64,000 nucleotides of DNA from Umbelopsis ramanniana AG (lineage: Eukaryota; Mucoromycota; Umbelopsidomycetes; Umbelopsidales; Umbelopsidaceae). Under the pieces are notes generated by a model. That model was given only the letters and a program-made list of their open reading frames with translations, was not told where the DNA came from and searched no databases. The stretch is from the NCBI RefSeq assembly GCF_025399195.1, contig NW_026252093.1:186001-250000 (forward strand). Direction: 5' to 3'. Of the stretch, positions 1 through 16,778 are shown piece after piece. The position numbers and the translations under genes were made by a program. Positions within the stretch are counted from its first letter, which is position 1, and every line of letters starts with the position of its first letter.

Positions 1-1979
1 GTAGCTCATCATCTATTCCAGCACATGTGCTGAGGCGAGGCGTCATCTTCAAGAATGCTTCGTCAACATTGAAAAGGTCATTATTAAAATCATTGGTAGG
101 TACAAATGGGGGTTCCATCTTCAGTTCAACAACGTCACTCCACGATATATTCTTGAAGTAGGGATGGCTTTTGATTTCTTCAATGCCACAAGATCCGAGC
201 CGAAAGAATTGATCTTTGGTGAGTAAGCCACTAAGGAAGTCGTCGGTATCCATGTCCAAGTATTCGGGAATAACTAACTCATCTTCCAGAATGCGATGAT
301 ACATGAGGGACGTAGTCTGTGCGTAAAATGGCGTACAGCCGACTAGCATCTCATATAAAATCGTTCCCAAACTCCAATAATCGACGGTGAAAGAGTGTGG
401 TTCGTTCAGAAGCATTTCTGGAGCCAAGTACTCAGCAGTTCCACAGAATGTGGCCGACATTGGCTGGCTAGCAAGTTCATCCAAAGTGAAAGACTTGCTT
501 AAACCGAAATCGGTCAAAACAACGTGGCCGCTGGAGCTGAGGAGAATATTCTCTGGCTTCAAATCGCTGCAATTTTCTGTTATTCAACAAAAAGTACATT
601 TCCATGTGATAGTTTTGTAATGTTCACCTACCGGTACATAATACCTCGGCGATGCAATTCTCCCAAACCTTCAACAATCTCGGCTGCATAGAAAAGTGTT
701 CGCTCAGGCGAAAAGACACCTCGAAGACTCATTTGATTGGCAATATCGCCGCCATTATGATAATCCAGAACCAGAAACAAGTATAGCGGGTCCTGGAACG
801 CATGATGCAGCTTGATCAAGAATGGGTGACTAAACATGGCCAATTCAACCAATATGTCTCGCTCTGAATGAGTATGCGCAATCTCTCTCAAAGTTAGAAC
901 AGTTTCTTTTGCAATCGCTTTCAAAGCAAATGTTTGCTTTTTTCGAGTATGGCGAACCAACAAAACCTATATAAAAATATGCAATAAGAAAGCCATTGTT
1001 AGTGAGCGGTTCATTTTCACAAGATATGACATGAGTAAATGGACACTTGCTTTTCCCATGCATCCTTTACCAAGAACTTTTAGCAGGTCGTATTCATCGA
1101 TGACGCTCTTTCCTAACTCTTCAATTTGTTGGCTAAGGTCGCTGATAGTTGACATGTGGGAAAAAGACATATTGTCGAAGGCACCGTGCTGCTCATCGGT
1201 TGCTGAAACGTCAAGAGCATCGTTTTCTGTGCTATCGACATGTGAATAATTGCTTGATAAACCTGGGGAACCCAAAGAAAAGCTTGAAATATCTTCAAAG
1301 AGAGCATCCTCGGGCACAACAGCTTCCTCCTCAGAATTGTCTACATCGATAGGCAAAGGAGACTGCGGTTCTGGTACTGGTGAGCTCGCAGTGGTAGGTG
1401 TAAAAATGTCCTCTTCTCGTTGAGGAGAGAGGAAATCTCGTAAAATAGACGACCTGCCAATAACGCCATCCAAAAGACATCGTTGTAGATAATGCTCTGC
1501 CTTTTCTGCATTTGATTTCGCTGTAAACTGCGAAAGAGCATGTAACATACGACGAATTCCGGTTTGCGTTTGTCGGCTGACTGAAAACGTAACAAAGTGG
1601 GGAAAAGGAATTTTGACATCTCCATAAGTTTCTTTGATCTAATCAGTTGTGCTTTTAGTAACTTGGCCATGACGCGGTATGAAATCAATCAAAAAAGAAA
1701 AATCTTGTGTTTTTCAAGCCTACCTTGCACTGAAGTTCAACAAAGTCGGGCAGATAACGAAGTAGGGTTCGTGAACCAGTATGATCTCGCACGATGACGC
1801 TGAAAACCTAAGATAGCATCAAATTGTCAGTCGTAATTCTTACAGTAATACTCCCCAGGAAAAATGAAATAGCGCACCGAAAACATATTTTCACTGTCAT
1901 CCTGGAAGCGTTGATCCTGGCAGCGGATACTGCCTATGGATTCCACCACATTGATCTGAGTTCTTATATTGACATTCAT
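1..1979 (-). CDS. PX-domain AGC serine/threonine kinase (SGK3-like), 3' end cut by window
   Basis: Start ATG is at 1979 on the minus strand and the gene runs off the left edge. The first exons read as a PX domain (pieces ending VFSVIVRDHTGSRTLLRYL and IPFPHFVTFSVSRQTQTG), which in known proteins binds phosphoinositides on endosomes. A Ser-rich acidic linker follows, then a kinase domain: glycine loop GKGCMGK, lysine in ALKAIAK, catalytic loop YRDLKPEN (Tyr in place of the usual His of HRD, as in other AGC kinases), DFG in LTDFGLSK, activation loop TFCGTAEYLAPE. The tail PFVPTNDFNNDLF fits an AGC C-terminal extension; the hydrophobic motif would lie outside the window. At least five exons. SGK3 is the closest named architecture; substrate unknown. 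Kinase call is secure, ortholog name is not. Confidence 0.88.
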
Positions 1980-7318
<5,339 letters not shown>

Positions 7319-10300
7319 AATTTAGCATTAATGAATGAAAATAAAAACCCCCCCCGTTACAAGTCTTTAAATCAGGTCCAACTAACCCACGTATTTTGGC
7401 AAGGTCAAAAAATTGAGTGATTTAATGGGAATAGTATACTACTTTTTAGAACCGGTGATAACTTGTAACTGCTTGCTAGCAATAATTTAAATCAAAGAAG
7501 AACGGAAAGGAAAATTGAATTGGGGGTATAAGGATGACATCCAAAGTTTGCAAGACAGCATGGTTGATGTATACAAGCACGCGGTTGGCCATCCCACTGC
7601 TGATCCTTATGAGGTAATGAATTACTTGACTACGGAAAAGCTGCATCAGGCCCGCCTGTGCATTTGTAAAATATTAAACTTATGCGTCTCTTCCTCAGCG
7701 ATGAAGACCGGGGCAATCACTGAACGAAATACTGGTTGTTAGTGGGAATGCATAGGAAGATAAAGTTGATGGGGGGTGGATCAAATCTTACCGAGTCTTG
7801 TGGGCGAAAGAGCCGCAGACATTGCACTTGCAGGTGAGTTCAAGTCTTGGTCCATTGGAAACAGGGATAGATTGAGAGACAACGAGGACAGCACTGGTGA
7901 TGGATGACATTGAGCTAGTGAGATTATGTGGGGATATGCAATGTAATTCTTATGAAAGCTGTCAAAAGTAATTTTTTTGCGCTTTATATAGACAACGAAA
8001 AAAAAAAAAAAAAATTGATGCATTGCAATTCCAACTTCTAATGTATTGATGCCGATCGTTGTGGGGCAAATGCGATGATATAATTTTTTATTGGCTAGCA
8101 ACTCTCTCCTCAATCGACAACAACCATACGCCACGAACATATCACCCTGCAGCCCCTTATTTCCATAGAAACAGTTGCAATAGGTCTAGTTGCGGAGGAA
8201 AGGGCATTCAAAAAGTGAAACGTGATTTTGACAGCTGTTGATGCGGATGTAGATGACGACTTTTTGCCGAGACACTGCTACTTTGATGATGAATATCAGG
8301 AGCCGCCATAGTATTTCACAACTGCATATTCGTATAGGCTGTTATAAATGACAATCCGTCTGAAAAAAAAAAATATATATTTACACGAAAAACAAAAACT
8401 AGACAGAATACGAGAAAAAAAAAGAAGGGAGGCTCAATGACTAGTTTCTTAACAGATCGGGGCTTTGAATGCAGGTCTTGACATATTGAGGTGATTTCTT
8501 TCCTGTTCGATCACCCATACTAATTTTTGTCTGCTCTTTTTGCATGTTGAGCATACGTCAATTTACATGTAGGATATGTCCATGGCAGGAAACAAAATCA
8601 AATTTGATCGGTACTGCCAAACATGACAGCATTGATGCCCTAATTGCCTTTTCCAGGTTATCACGATTAACAAAATTGCTGAAGTCATTGTAGAAGCGTC
8701 CGCATAAACAACCATTTTTACATCAGATATCTAAGCAAAACCAATGATTTTCAAGATAATTATTTCCTTTCTAGGGTAGTGAGAGGAAAGGCATGGTCAA
8801 GTTTGAAGTGTACTCCTTACTCCGGGAGTATCTAAATAAGGCTTTCAGTGGTAAAAAACAAATATCCCTTTTGAAAGGTGGTGTCGCAAGCTTAACAAGC
8901 GGCTAACTTAAGGGTGTAAAGCATTGTGATGAAGACCCTTGAAAAGGTCATGAGATCGGTCAAAATAAGATTCCCAATTTCGATTATTCCGTATAGATTC
9001 TGCTTTCTGGTACAGGTTCAAAAGGAGTTCCAGTAGAGGAGTTGACCACATTGTTTTTGCTCGTCTTCTACTTTTATAGAAAAGCAAGGTGGATAGAAGG
9101 AAATAAACCCAGACATCAAGAATGAAAGCTGTAGTGATTATCATTCTATGTCTGAAGGAGTGTCACCCAGAATATCAAGGTATACTGTTGTAAGCGGGCA
9201 ATATTTGGGGGGTTTTTTCAAGCCAAACCGTTTTTAACAGCTTGGTAATTTATCCCTATAATTTAGTTCGAAGTAATTATATGGAGGTGTACGCTGTGTA
9301 CATAAAAGTTTTTGGTAAACGGCTCGTAAATACCCCGTACTAAAGCAGAAAGCATGAAAAATCATACATCTGTCTGAATACACCTTTTTTTTTTTTTGTG
9401 TTCAGCAATGTGCCACATAATCAGAATAAACGGAGACAACAATGTCAAACTACACTCTGTGTTAATTGTCATACTCTCAATTCTTATAATTCCGTATCAG
9501 ATATGTTATGACTTCTTTCTTTTGTTGGGCAACCCGAAGGTTGGGGGGTTAGTTTTCAGGGCTATATCTGCATCAGGAAGACACTTGGTCGAGTAGAAAA
9601 CAGAGAAAAAATTTAGTTCCGTTGTATTGTTCCAAACAGACATTTAACATGTATGCTTGTCTGACCAATATTGGTATCATGGAGATTCCGGAATCAAATG
9701 AATATGCACAAAATTGTTGGAACCACGTCGATGTACATGTAGTTTTCTATCTATGCCAGTATGTTCGGAGAAGCGTTGTATACGAGACATGTATGTTTGT
9801 TAAATATTTTTTTTTTTTTACAAAATAAAAGTAAAATAACAACCTCACATGAAACCTCTGTTATGGGTTAAAATTGACAGCATGTAATGGGCATGTTGTA
9901 CAAACAATCTAAGATGAAGGAGATTTATTCCTAATTGTTCTCCACATTATCGAGCAACTGCACTACGAAAATAACGAAAATCAGTGTTGTTGTAACTCCT
10001 CCTGATCACTAGAGGAAGATGATAATAATTTCTTTTTCTTCACCTTAACATATGATTAGGGTAATATCTTCTGGTATTCTAGAATATGACATTCAGACTG
10101 AGTAGGTTATAACATTCCAACGCTCGGTTATGCAGGTAGCATGTCATAAGTGCTTTCTCAGAACAATAAAGATGACAGATGAAGAAGACAAGGTGATTGG
10201 CTGAAATCATGATCCAAGAAACCCAAAACGCGCCATGACCGAAATGGCAATGGGTAATGTTGGTCACTTTAAGGTGGGTAAAAGAATGGAAGGAAAACCC

Positions 10301-10738
10301 GTCCTGAAAAAAGATTAGTTCACAATGTTATTACAGAGCTCTTTTTCCTTTAAAGAAAGAAGTGCAATATATATTCTAGTTGCAATAGCTGATATTTCCA
10401 GAAATTATCAAGGCTTCTATTCTATGCAAGGAACATGAATTTGAAGTTCTTGAGGGCATCTCCATCACGAAATTTTAGTGATGTGGGGGAAATTTGTTTG
10501 AGGGGTAATGCACCTCCCAAGTTCCGAAGTGATATGACTCATGAGGACATCTCAAGATTGGTATGTGGTCCTCCTGCCTAGTGTTTTGGTCTCCATTGCA
10601 TGCATTTTAAAGGAATATTTTGCGTGCATTGCGAAAATTCTCACTTTGCCCTATCAACGATCTCACCCTCCATAATATAAGTGGGTATAGCGGCAGAAAT
10701 GAAGGCATTTGTCATTGTGCTTGAAAAGAATTACGTGC
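7319..10738. other. 3.4 kb gene-poor stretch
   Basis: No gene can be called. Two places might hold small or decayed exons. At 7515-7742 there is a plus-strand 75-codon frame with helical hydrophilic composition (contains SLQDSMVDVYKHAVGHPTAD), while the minus strand of the same DNA is also open and a minus exon starting MDQDLNSPASAM (about 7785-7845) ends at a good GTAAGA donor. At about 10438-10561 a plus-strand frame (MNLKFLRASPSRNFSDVGE...) ends at a GTATGT donor. Neither resembles a family I know. A/T homopolymer runs occur at about 7998, 8361, 9387 and 9808. Confidence 0.45.
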
Positions 10739-11641
10739 CTAACCTAAACCAGCAAAGAAATGGACGTTGTTTGACAACATGTCTTGAGTGAAATTCCTTG
10801 GGGGTTCGACCTGTCGTTCATATGCTAAAAATCCATTTCTAGGCGAATCAACCACAAAATGAAATTGAAGGGCAGTCGTATTGGACTGGTATTTGTCACA
10901 TACTTTGCAATGTCCGTATTCATTGGTGCAGTCTATTGGCTCATCTTCTCGATCGTCTAATAGGTATATTGATCGATTTGAGCGCCTTCTTCCATGTCCT
11001 CCAACTAAGACCCCAATATTGTGTCCACTGAAAAATCTTGCACTACGTTTCCAGATCCAAACACAGAGTTCATTCCTGTTTGCAAACTCTAACGTATTTT
11101 CCAAAAAATGATGGTAATGAAAGATGGGTATCTTGGTGACAAGATCTTCTGGGTTGCCGGAGCCAGTGGCTGACAGTAATCTTGATTTACCAGGTCTAGG
11201 AACGGTTTCTGAGACCAGCCAGTCATGAACTTTGGTATGCTTTAGTCTACCTCGAGATTGCATGTTTTGTTCTTCAAATACCAAGAACGCTTGCTGATCA
11301 TGGTCTGCGCTGGAGGGGCCAACTCGCTCGAGTCGCACGTGCATATCCAGGATCGTAAAGTTGGCTCGCAACAATCCATCGCCTGGCCCTTGTAAAATGG
11401 CAATTGTCACCGGAAGATCTTGCTTCGTAATCTGACGAAATTGCATCCACAGTCGTATGCGGTGGTATAGTGGGTGGGTCATGAGGTAATTATGAAAAGT
11501 TTTGCATGCCAGCAGCAATGGTAAAATGAACAAAGGGGTACGATCACGCTGTACCAGGTTACTGCATCCTTGCTCGGCTGCGACGAGAACTTCGGTCAGA
11601 ATGAGCAACTGAAGCTCTACTGGTAAATGCACTAGCTGCAT
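10739..11641 (-). CDS. F-box-like hypothetical protein
   Basis: Single-exon frame of 300 aa; ATG chosen at 11641 because nothing upstream in frame is an ATG. The N-terminus (MQLVHLPVELQLLILTEVL ... LLACKTFHNYLMTHPLY) has the Leu/Pro spacing of an F-box, which in known proteins binds Skp1 of an SCF ubiquitin ligase. The rest has no repeats or domain I recognise; a Cys pair HCKVCDKY lies near residue 245. Mucoralean genomes hold many F-box proteins of this size with unknown substrates, so a substrate-receptor role is only inference. Confidence 0.7.
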   Translation of the reverse strand: MQLVHLPVELQLLILTEVLVAAEQGCSNLVQRDRTPLFILPLLLACKTFHNYLMTHPLYHRIRLWMQFRQITKQDLPVTIAILQGPGDGLLRANFTILDMHVRLERVGPSSADHDQQAFLVFEEQNMQSRGRLKHTKVHDWLVSETVPRPGKSRLLSATGSGNPEDLVTKIPIFHYHHFLENTLEFANRNELCVWIWKRSARFFSGHNIGVLVGGHGRRRSNRSIYLLDDREDEPIDCTNEYGHCKVCDKYQSNTTALQFHFVVDSPRNGFLAYERQVEPPRNFTQDMLSNNVHFFAGLG

Positions 11642-12192
11642 AATACAGCGCACTAATCAGCAGTATGCACAGGAACCAGGTCCATCCAACTCGTTAAAAT
11701 GCGGGGCGTGAATCACGATGCTTGTGACTTCAAGCTGAGCAGTAAATCCAGTGTTAACAGCGGACGATCACGAGCCCTAGACGTTCATGTCAGATTGACT
11801 AAGACATTTATGACACATTTATGTAGGATTTACATTCTAATAGTTGCTGTTTTACGTCAGCCACTCAATGCAACTCATATCAAAGTCTGCTAAAGTCGGC
11901 CCGACTCTCCGTTGGACACCGTAACGAAGTGTGCACACTGCTGGTTCAGGTCAATGCTTCCGTTATATAAACTAACAGAAAACCTAAGCTAAGGGTGTTT
12001 AATCTATTGCTAAAGGTCCAACAAGAATCATGAAGAAACAACGAAGGAGTAAGATTGTTGGCCTTCGTTGTGATTTCCAACAATCAAACTTTCAAACTGC
12101 GCAGTGAGCTTGTGACTTCATTGGTTGGCAGATGGAAATTCCAGCAGAATCCGCCGGGCAAAGAATGACCAAGTGATGCTTCTCATTCAACA
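11642..12192. promoter_or_regulatory. Divergent intergenic region between F-box gene and BET1
   Basis: 551 bases between two divergent genes, presumably carrying both promoters. No convincing coding exon. It contains the interleaved inverted repeats listed separately at 12038-12085, about 110-155 bases before the BET1 ATG. Confidence 0.5.
12038..12085. repeat. Two interleaved perfect inverted repeats (pseudoknot-like order)
   Basis: Arm A ACAACGAAGG (12038-12047) pairs with CCTTCGTTGT (12062-12071); arm B GATTGTTGG (12053-12061) pairs with CCAACAATC (12077-12085). The order is A-B-A'-B', so the two stems are mutually exclusive as simple hairpins but compatible as an H-type pseudoknot in RNA. 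They lie upstream of BET1, in promoter or 5' leader. Confidence 0.8.
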
Positions 12193-12936
12193 ATGTCACG
12201 ACAGTTTGGGAGTAATAACGTAAGGTATGTGTATCAACTTTGAAATGCTTAATTGTATAATTTTATTTGATTCTCATGTTACTGTAATGCTCTTGGCGAT
12301 AGACAATATCAAAATCAAAATCTACACAATCGAGCGGCACTACTGGGGGATTACCGCGATGACCGACCTGGATCAGCAGGATCCGGAAGATTCACTCCTA
12401 CTAGATTCGGAGCTCTATCTTCTGATCAAAACGGGCAAGTAGAAGGAAGTTATAGTGTAAAAATGGACGATGGGCACTTAGATTACCTTGAGAGCCAAAA
12501 CGAAGAGAAGATTCACGGGCTGAGCGCCAAAGTGGCCATCCTTAAAAATGTAAGACGGTGTCAGGTCATTGTTATTCCATATCGATGTCCTACTAACCCG
12601 CCACAAACGGTAGATAACCGGCAAGATTGGAGACGAAATACGATCAGGCAATAGTTTATTAGATACAATGGTAAGTATAGAATCGTTAGGCATCGGGGCA
12701 AAATTTGATTCGCCAAATCAAAATTAAGAAGTTTTGTAATACTTTATGTCCATTTATTGACCTAAAAAGTTTATGTCATGTAGAATGATCAATTCAGCCA
12801 TACTGGCTCTATCCTTGGGGACACTTTCTCCAAATTCAAAGTGATGGCAGCCAAGGAAGGCGGAATGACAATGTGCTATATGGTGTTCTTTATTGTATTT
12901 GTAGTCGCCCTTGCATACTATCTCTTCTTTCGATAG
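12193..12936 (+). CDS. BET1: Bet1-type v-SNARE (ER-Golgi)
   Basis: Four exons: join(12193..12224,12303..12549,12614..12670,12784..12936), 162 aa. The first exon is only 32 nt. After an N-terminal low-complexity stretch (SAGSGRFTPTRFGALSSDQN) comes the SNARE segment beginning LESQNEEKIHGLSAKVAILK, then ITGKIGDEIRSGNSLLDTM and NDQFSHTGSILGDTF, and a C-terminal membrane anchor (MVFFIVFVVALAYYLFFR) ending the protein. This is the Qc-SNARE layout of Bet1, which acts in fusion of ER-derived vesicles with the Golgi. The paralog Sft1 is the main alternative, but the GLSAKV and GDTF segments fit Bet1 better. Convergent with the SCP2 gene, 91 bases apart. Confidence 0.92.
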
Positions 12937-13027
12937 TCAACTTCACTCATAATATGCATTTGAATTTTTATACTTTATTTCTGAGTATTACGCAAGAGAA
13001 AACAAAAGGGAGCGAGTGTAGCCTTCT

Positions 13028-13565
13028 TTACAACTTGGCCTTTGCGGGGGCCAATTGCTTGAAGACGGTATCAAGCTTAGTGGCGAGCATCATTTGACCA
13101 CGGATCTTCAACTTTCCGCTCATGAATGCCTTTTGACCTAATAAACCCAGAGCTGCATTAACACCAGCAAATTCCTACCCAACGAACCATCCACTTTTGA
13201 GGCAAACTTACCGTTCAACTTGCCAGAAGCAAGGTCAATAAAGTCGGCATCCTTGAGGGAGAGGATAGCATCAGCCTTGTTGGGACCCTTGCCCTTGAGA
13301 ACAGCACCCTCCTTCTTCAAGTCGACAGTGAAGGTCTCTTCCTTTCCTTCGTCATTCTTAATCACGAACTCGAAGATACCGTTGACCTATAATTCATTAC
13401 CCATTGGTTATTACTGTTTACTTGGATGACGCGTTGACGGCGCTCAATGTCTCATACCTGCTTGAGAAGCTTGGCCTTTTGGTCTGCTGGGAGAGCATCA
13501 AAAGCAGACTTGATTGAAGCAAAGACTTCAGAGCTTTGGAAACCGGGAACCTTGATATCAGACAT
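13028..13565 (-). CDS. SCP2 sterol-carrier / lipid-transfer domain protein
   Basis: Three exons: complement(join(13028..13137,13212..13386,13458..13565)), 130 aa. The whole protein is one SCP2 domain: [18 protein letters not shown], then [20 protein letters not shown], then [20 protein letters not shown] and [20 protein letters not shown]. Stand-alone SCP2 proteins bind lipids or acyl-CoA and are usually peroxisomal; the C-terminus here ends LAPAKAKL, close to a PTS1 (an -AKL type signal), so peroxisomal import is likely. No ketothiolase or dehydrogenase part is fused to it. Confidence 0.93.
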
Positions 13566-13924
13566 ATTTGTGAAAGTAGAGCTGAAAGAACGGTCAGAGA
13601 GAACTGCCCTTTTTAAAAGCTGAGGTTCCCAAAATGGTTCATGTGATGACATGTGAAAAATGCCTCAGACTTGAATTCAAGCGAGCTTGTGTTGAGCCCA
13701 CACTCTCAAAAAACTTGCAGTCACAAAATTGGCACCAAGGTAAACGGAAGACGATTGTTAAAAATGGTGTTAATGCAATATCTACAATATCCACGGTCTC
13801 TGATTATACAGATCAATATGAAATAAGATGACAAATTTGAAGAATGAGTGGGGAAAGGAGAGGAAGATGTCACTTCTACTAAGAGGTGTAAAATTGGGGC
13901 TTTTTGACGTCAGTATGCAGCGCG
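13566..13924. other. Intergenic, SCP2 promoter and COQ7 3' end
   Basis: About 360 bases with no coding signal. It holds the upstream region of the SCP2 gene and the 3' flank of COQ7. Confidence 0.5.
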
Positions 13925-14713
13925 TTACACTCGCTCGGCCACCCATATGGCAGTTTTACATCCTTGTTTAATTACACTTGACAGGACACTGTGGAATGGC
14001 GCCTTTTGCGCATCCATCTCTACTGCAATATCATGGTGTTCCAGTTCGTCATCTCTGAATTGTTGAACAGTCTGTGAATGAATCAACGTCAATGGACCTG
14101 TTCCATATATCTATTCAACGTTCTTGAGGAGTATATCACAAAGTCATACCTTACTCAAGTCCACCAAGTCTTTGTTTTGATCATTGAGTTGTACTAACTT
14201 TCTCAATTGATCGTTGTAATGGTCTCCAATGACGGTTTCTACAGCCTCAGTACATGCCATAGCAGCCTCCTTGCCCATGAGGGCAGTACCAGCACCAACT
14301 GCAAATCCAGCAATTTCCCACAATGGCCGCAAAAGTGTTGGGCGAACGCGATGCTGTGCGATTAATTCATCAAACCTAGCCAAGTGTACCTTCTCCTGGT
14401 CCCACATTTCCTGTAGAATAGGTCTTAAATTCTTGTCCTTGCCGAGAACAGCTATTTGGCCCATATAGATAAAATTGGCTCCGATCTCACCAGCCTGATC
14501 AACGCGTATCATGGGCTTGATAAACTCCAATTCCTCTTGAGTCAACTTTCGAGAACTAAGATTCGGTGCCTCGGCTTCATTAGTGTCCGTTTTGTTGTTT
14601 GTTGTATAGTGAGCTTGCTGTATGCGTAGGGTTGTTGGAGCAACAGCCAACTTCAACAATGTACGAGCTGAAACGTTGGAGCTGGAGATTCTAGGCAAGC
14701 TGGACGGCAGCAT
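13925..14713 (-). CDS. COQ7: 5-demethoxyubiquinone hydroxylase, mitochondrial (Coq7/Cat5)
   Basis: Two exons: complement(join(13925..14071,14150..14713)), 236 aa. Coq7 hydroxylates demethoxyubiquinone in the penultimate step of ubiquinone synthesis on the matrix side of the inner membrane. The N-terminus is a basic, Ser/Arg-rich presequence. The di-iron carboxylate family motifs are all visible: VDQAGEIGANFIY, MWDQEKVHL, FAVGAGTALMGKEAAMACTE, VETVIGDHYN and, in exon 2, FRDDELEHHDIA. ATG at 14713 chosen because it begins the presequence; an in-frame GTG further up is not needed. Divergent from UMP1 with about 170 bases between starts. Confidence 0.97.
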
Positions 14714-14884
14714 AATAGTGACTTTGGAACGGCTGTAGCTTACTGCTTGTGTCCGACAGAGGTCGAGCTGGTAAATTTGATGACGCAAATTTCGCGGTCA
14801 CGCACTCGTCCAACTACTTGCGCGTCGCAGACCAGTATTCCCGACCCATACACTCTCTGAACAGGAACCAACTCCATTGCTAAA
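14714..14884. promoter_or_regulatory. Shared COQ7/UMP1 promoter
   Basis: Only 171 bases separate the divergent COQ7 and UMP1 start codons, so they must share regulatory DNA. A TGACGCAA element (CRE/ATF-like half) lies at about 14779. No TATA box is obvious. Confidence 0.5.
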
Positions 14885-15637
14885 ATGGTATGCTTTACTA
14901 TCCCGCTCAAAGTAGCATGATAACATGCCAATGCTAACCATGCGTTTTACGTTTTTCGTACGTACTTTACTGTCCCCCATTTTACTCCATTGTCTCCAAA
15001 CAGTCTCTCCGCATTGTACCTGCAACCACTCCCGATAGCACGATCAGCAAATCAACACAAGAAACCTCCCACTCAGAGTTCGGTGGTCATGACACTTTAC
15101 GACATGGTATTCGCTCAATTGCAACAGAAGTTTTGCCCAGCCATCCCTTGGAAAGCCACCTTGCCCAGGTATGTAGACCAGCGTCTCTTACATACGTTTC
15201 ACGTAATAGTCGTATTATTTACACCGAACAAAAAATAGTGGAAGGAAACTCAAGATAACCTCAATTTGCAACTTGCACGCCAAGTTTACGGCATGCACGC
15301 TCCTATTCGTATGATGATGAACCGACAGATCGCCACAGAGGTATTATCCTTATTGAATTAATAGCAAATGTATTATGCCGTTGCATGGATGGTTAATTCT
15401 CATTGCTTATTTAGCACATGCGTAATTCTCTTCTTTCTGAGAACTCGTTAGCTCTGGATGTTTTGACTGGCAACGATGAAACTATTGACTTTGACGATAT
15501 CCTTAGAGGTATTTTACATATTAATTAGTCTAAAGTAGTGTTGTTGTAATGGATATCTAACGCATTCTATTATCGCAGATCGATCAAGCATGCCAGACTT
15601 GCTTGATAACCACTCAGCTTTCAGTCTGCGACCTTAA
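14885..15637 (+). CDS. UMP1: Proteasome maturation factor Ump1/POMP, ATG-only first exon
   Basis: Chaperone of 20S proteasome assembly, degraded inside the finished particle. Five exons: join(14885..14887,15004..15168,15239..15340,15415..15508,15579..15637), 140 aa. The first exon is the ATG itself, followed at once by GTATGC; exon 2 starts SLRIVPATTPDS. Family signatures: GGHDTLRHGIRSIATEVLPS, HPLESHLAQ, NLNLQLARQVYGMHAPIRMM, LALDVLTGNDETIDFDDIL. The ATG-only exon is supported because the frame upstream of exon 2 has a stop and no ATG, and the product then has the length of human POMP. A longer frame from 14990 in another phase is a shadow. Confidence 0.95.
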
Positions 15638-15736
15638 AAGATTTCCCTACTTGAATATCATCTTGATAGTGTATCATAATAAAGAAACTTGGTGATTGAA
15701 CATGAAGTTTTATTTTATATTCCACGTACTATGTTA

Positions 15737-16778
15737 TCAAAGTTCGTTGTAGCTTGTTTGCCCTTTCTCGGTGGTGACAGACAGCAATTTTCCACTGGTA
15801 ACCTTGGCAGTCTTGGAAGCCAACGCAAACAAATGACTATTACATAACAAGACATTGTCAGAACGGATGTCAAAAATTATTCAATGTTGTGCACAGACAA
15901 CTTACTCGGAAATATCATCAAGCGGAGTCCAGGTTGAGAAGTCTGTATCTGCAGCTGCAAACTTGCGGTTCATGGGAGTATCCAAAGTGACACTATCAAA
16001 ACATGTTCAGTATAGGCCATGGTGGATCGTTAATCTGATCCTTAGATACATTACGGTAATATGGCAGTTACGACTGCTCCTTCAGGCAATCCGCTTCCAT
16101 TTGCCGCGAGACTCTTCACCAATTGATGGACAGCGGCCTTGGCAATGCCATATCCAATCATACCAGGTGTGCCTTGTTCAGCAGCCAAAGCGCCGGTCAA
16201 ACTCAAAAGACCATTGCTAGAATCGAGAAGGTCAAAAAAGGGACACTTTGTTGAGGTGATTGACACATCAAGTGTTTGTCAATGCGAACATTACCTTGCA
16301 AGGTGGTGAGCGGCGACATTGGAAGCGATCAAAGACGAGTTTACGGACTGCTTGATCATCAAGTCCGAGTTGTTTATAAAATCTGCCAGGACAGTATGTC
16401 AGCGAGGATACAGCATGGCTGTTCATCATGACTATCCGCGTACCTTTGCTTTTTGCATTGCCTCCAGCCCATCCTCCGGCTACGCACAAAACAGCATCTG
16501 CTTTTCCTGATCCAAGAGCCTGACTAACGCCTTCAAGGGCAGCCTTTGCTTGTTCTTCGAGTGAGGCATCAATACTGAGCAGTACATTATGTTTGGCACT
16601 GTCATTCTTAACCAAATCGATACTAGTCACGGTCTGATCGATCCGCTGAACATTAGAAAAGCGGATCTATTGAATGAAGATCATGCAACTATGCACTTAC
16701 CCAGTTGTTAGCTGTGAATTTTGTCACGAGATGTCTTCCAAGGGCTCCAGCACCACCGTAAACAACGACGTTTGACAT
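15737..16778 (-). CDS. QDPR: Quinoid dihydropteridine reductase-like short-chain dehydrogenase
   Basis: Six exons: complement(join(15737..15836,15906..15992,16055..16216,16295..16382,16444..16645,16701..16778)), 238 aa. Rossmann motif [13 protein letters not shown] at residue 6, then [50 protein letters not shown] with the catalytic YxxxK in [15 protein letters not shown], and [14 protein letters not shown]. These are the motifs of dihydropteridine reductase, which regenerates tetrahydrobiopterin with NADH for aromatic amino acid hydroxylases. Length matches animal QDPR (about 240 aa). The pathway is known in some early-diverging fungi but not in common yeasts. Its 3' end faces UMP1, 99 bases away. 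Confidence 0.92.

Noticed and set aside
11642-11653. Longer F-box protein start
   Set aside because: It relies on GTG; ATG at 11641 is the normal eukaryotic choice.
14990-15238. 82-codon frame starting MSPNSLSALYL
   Set aside because: Wrong phase over UMP1 exon 2; the real frame matches the Ump1 family.
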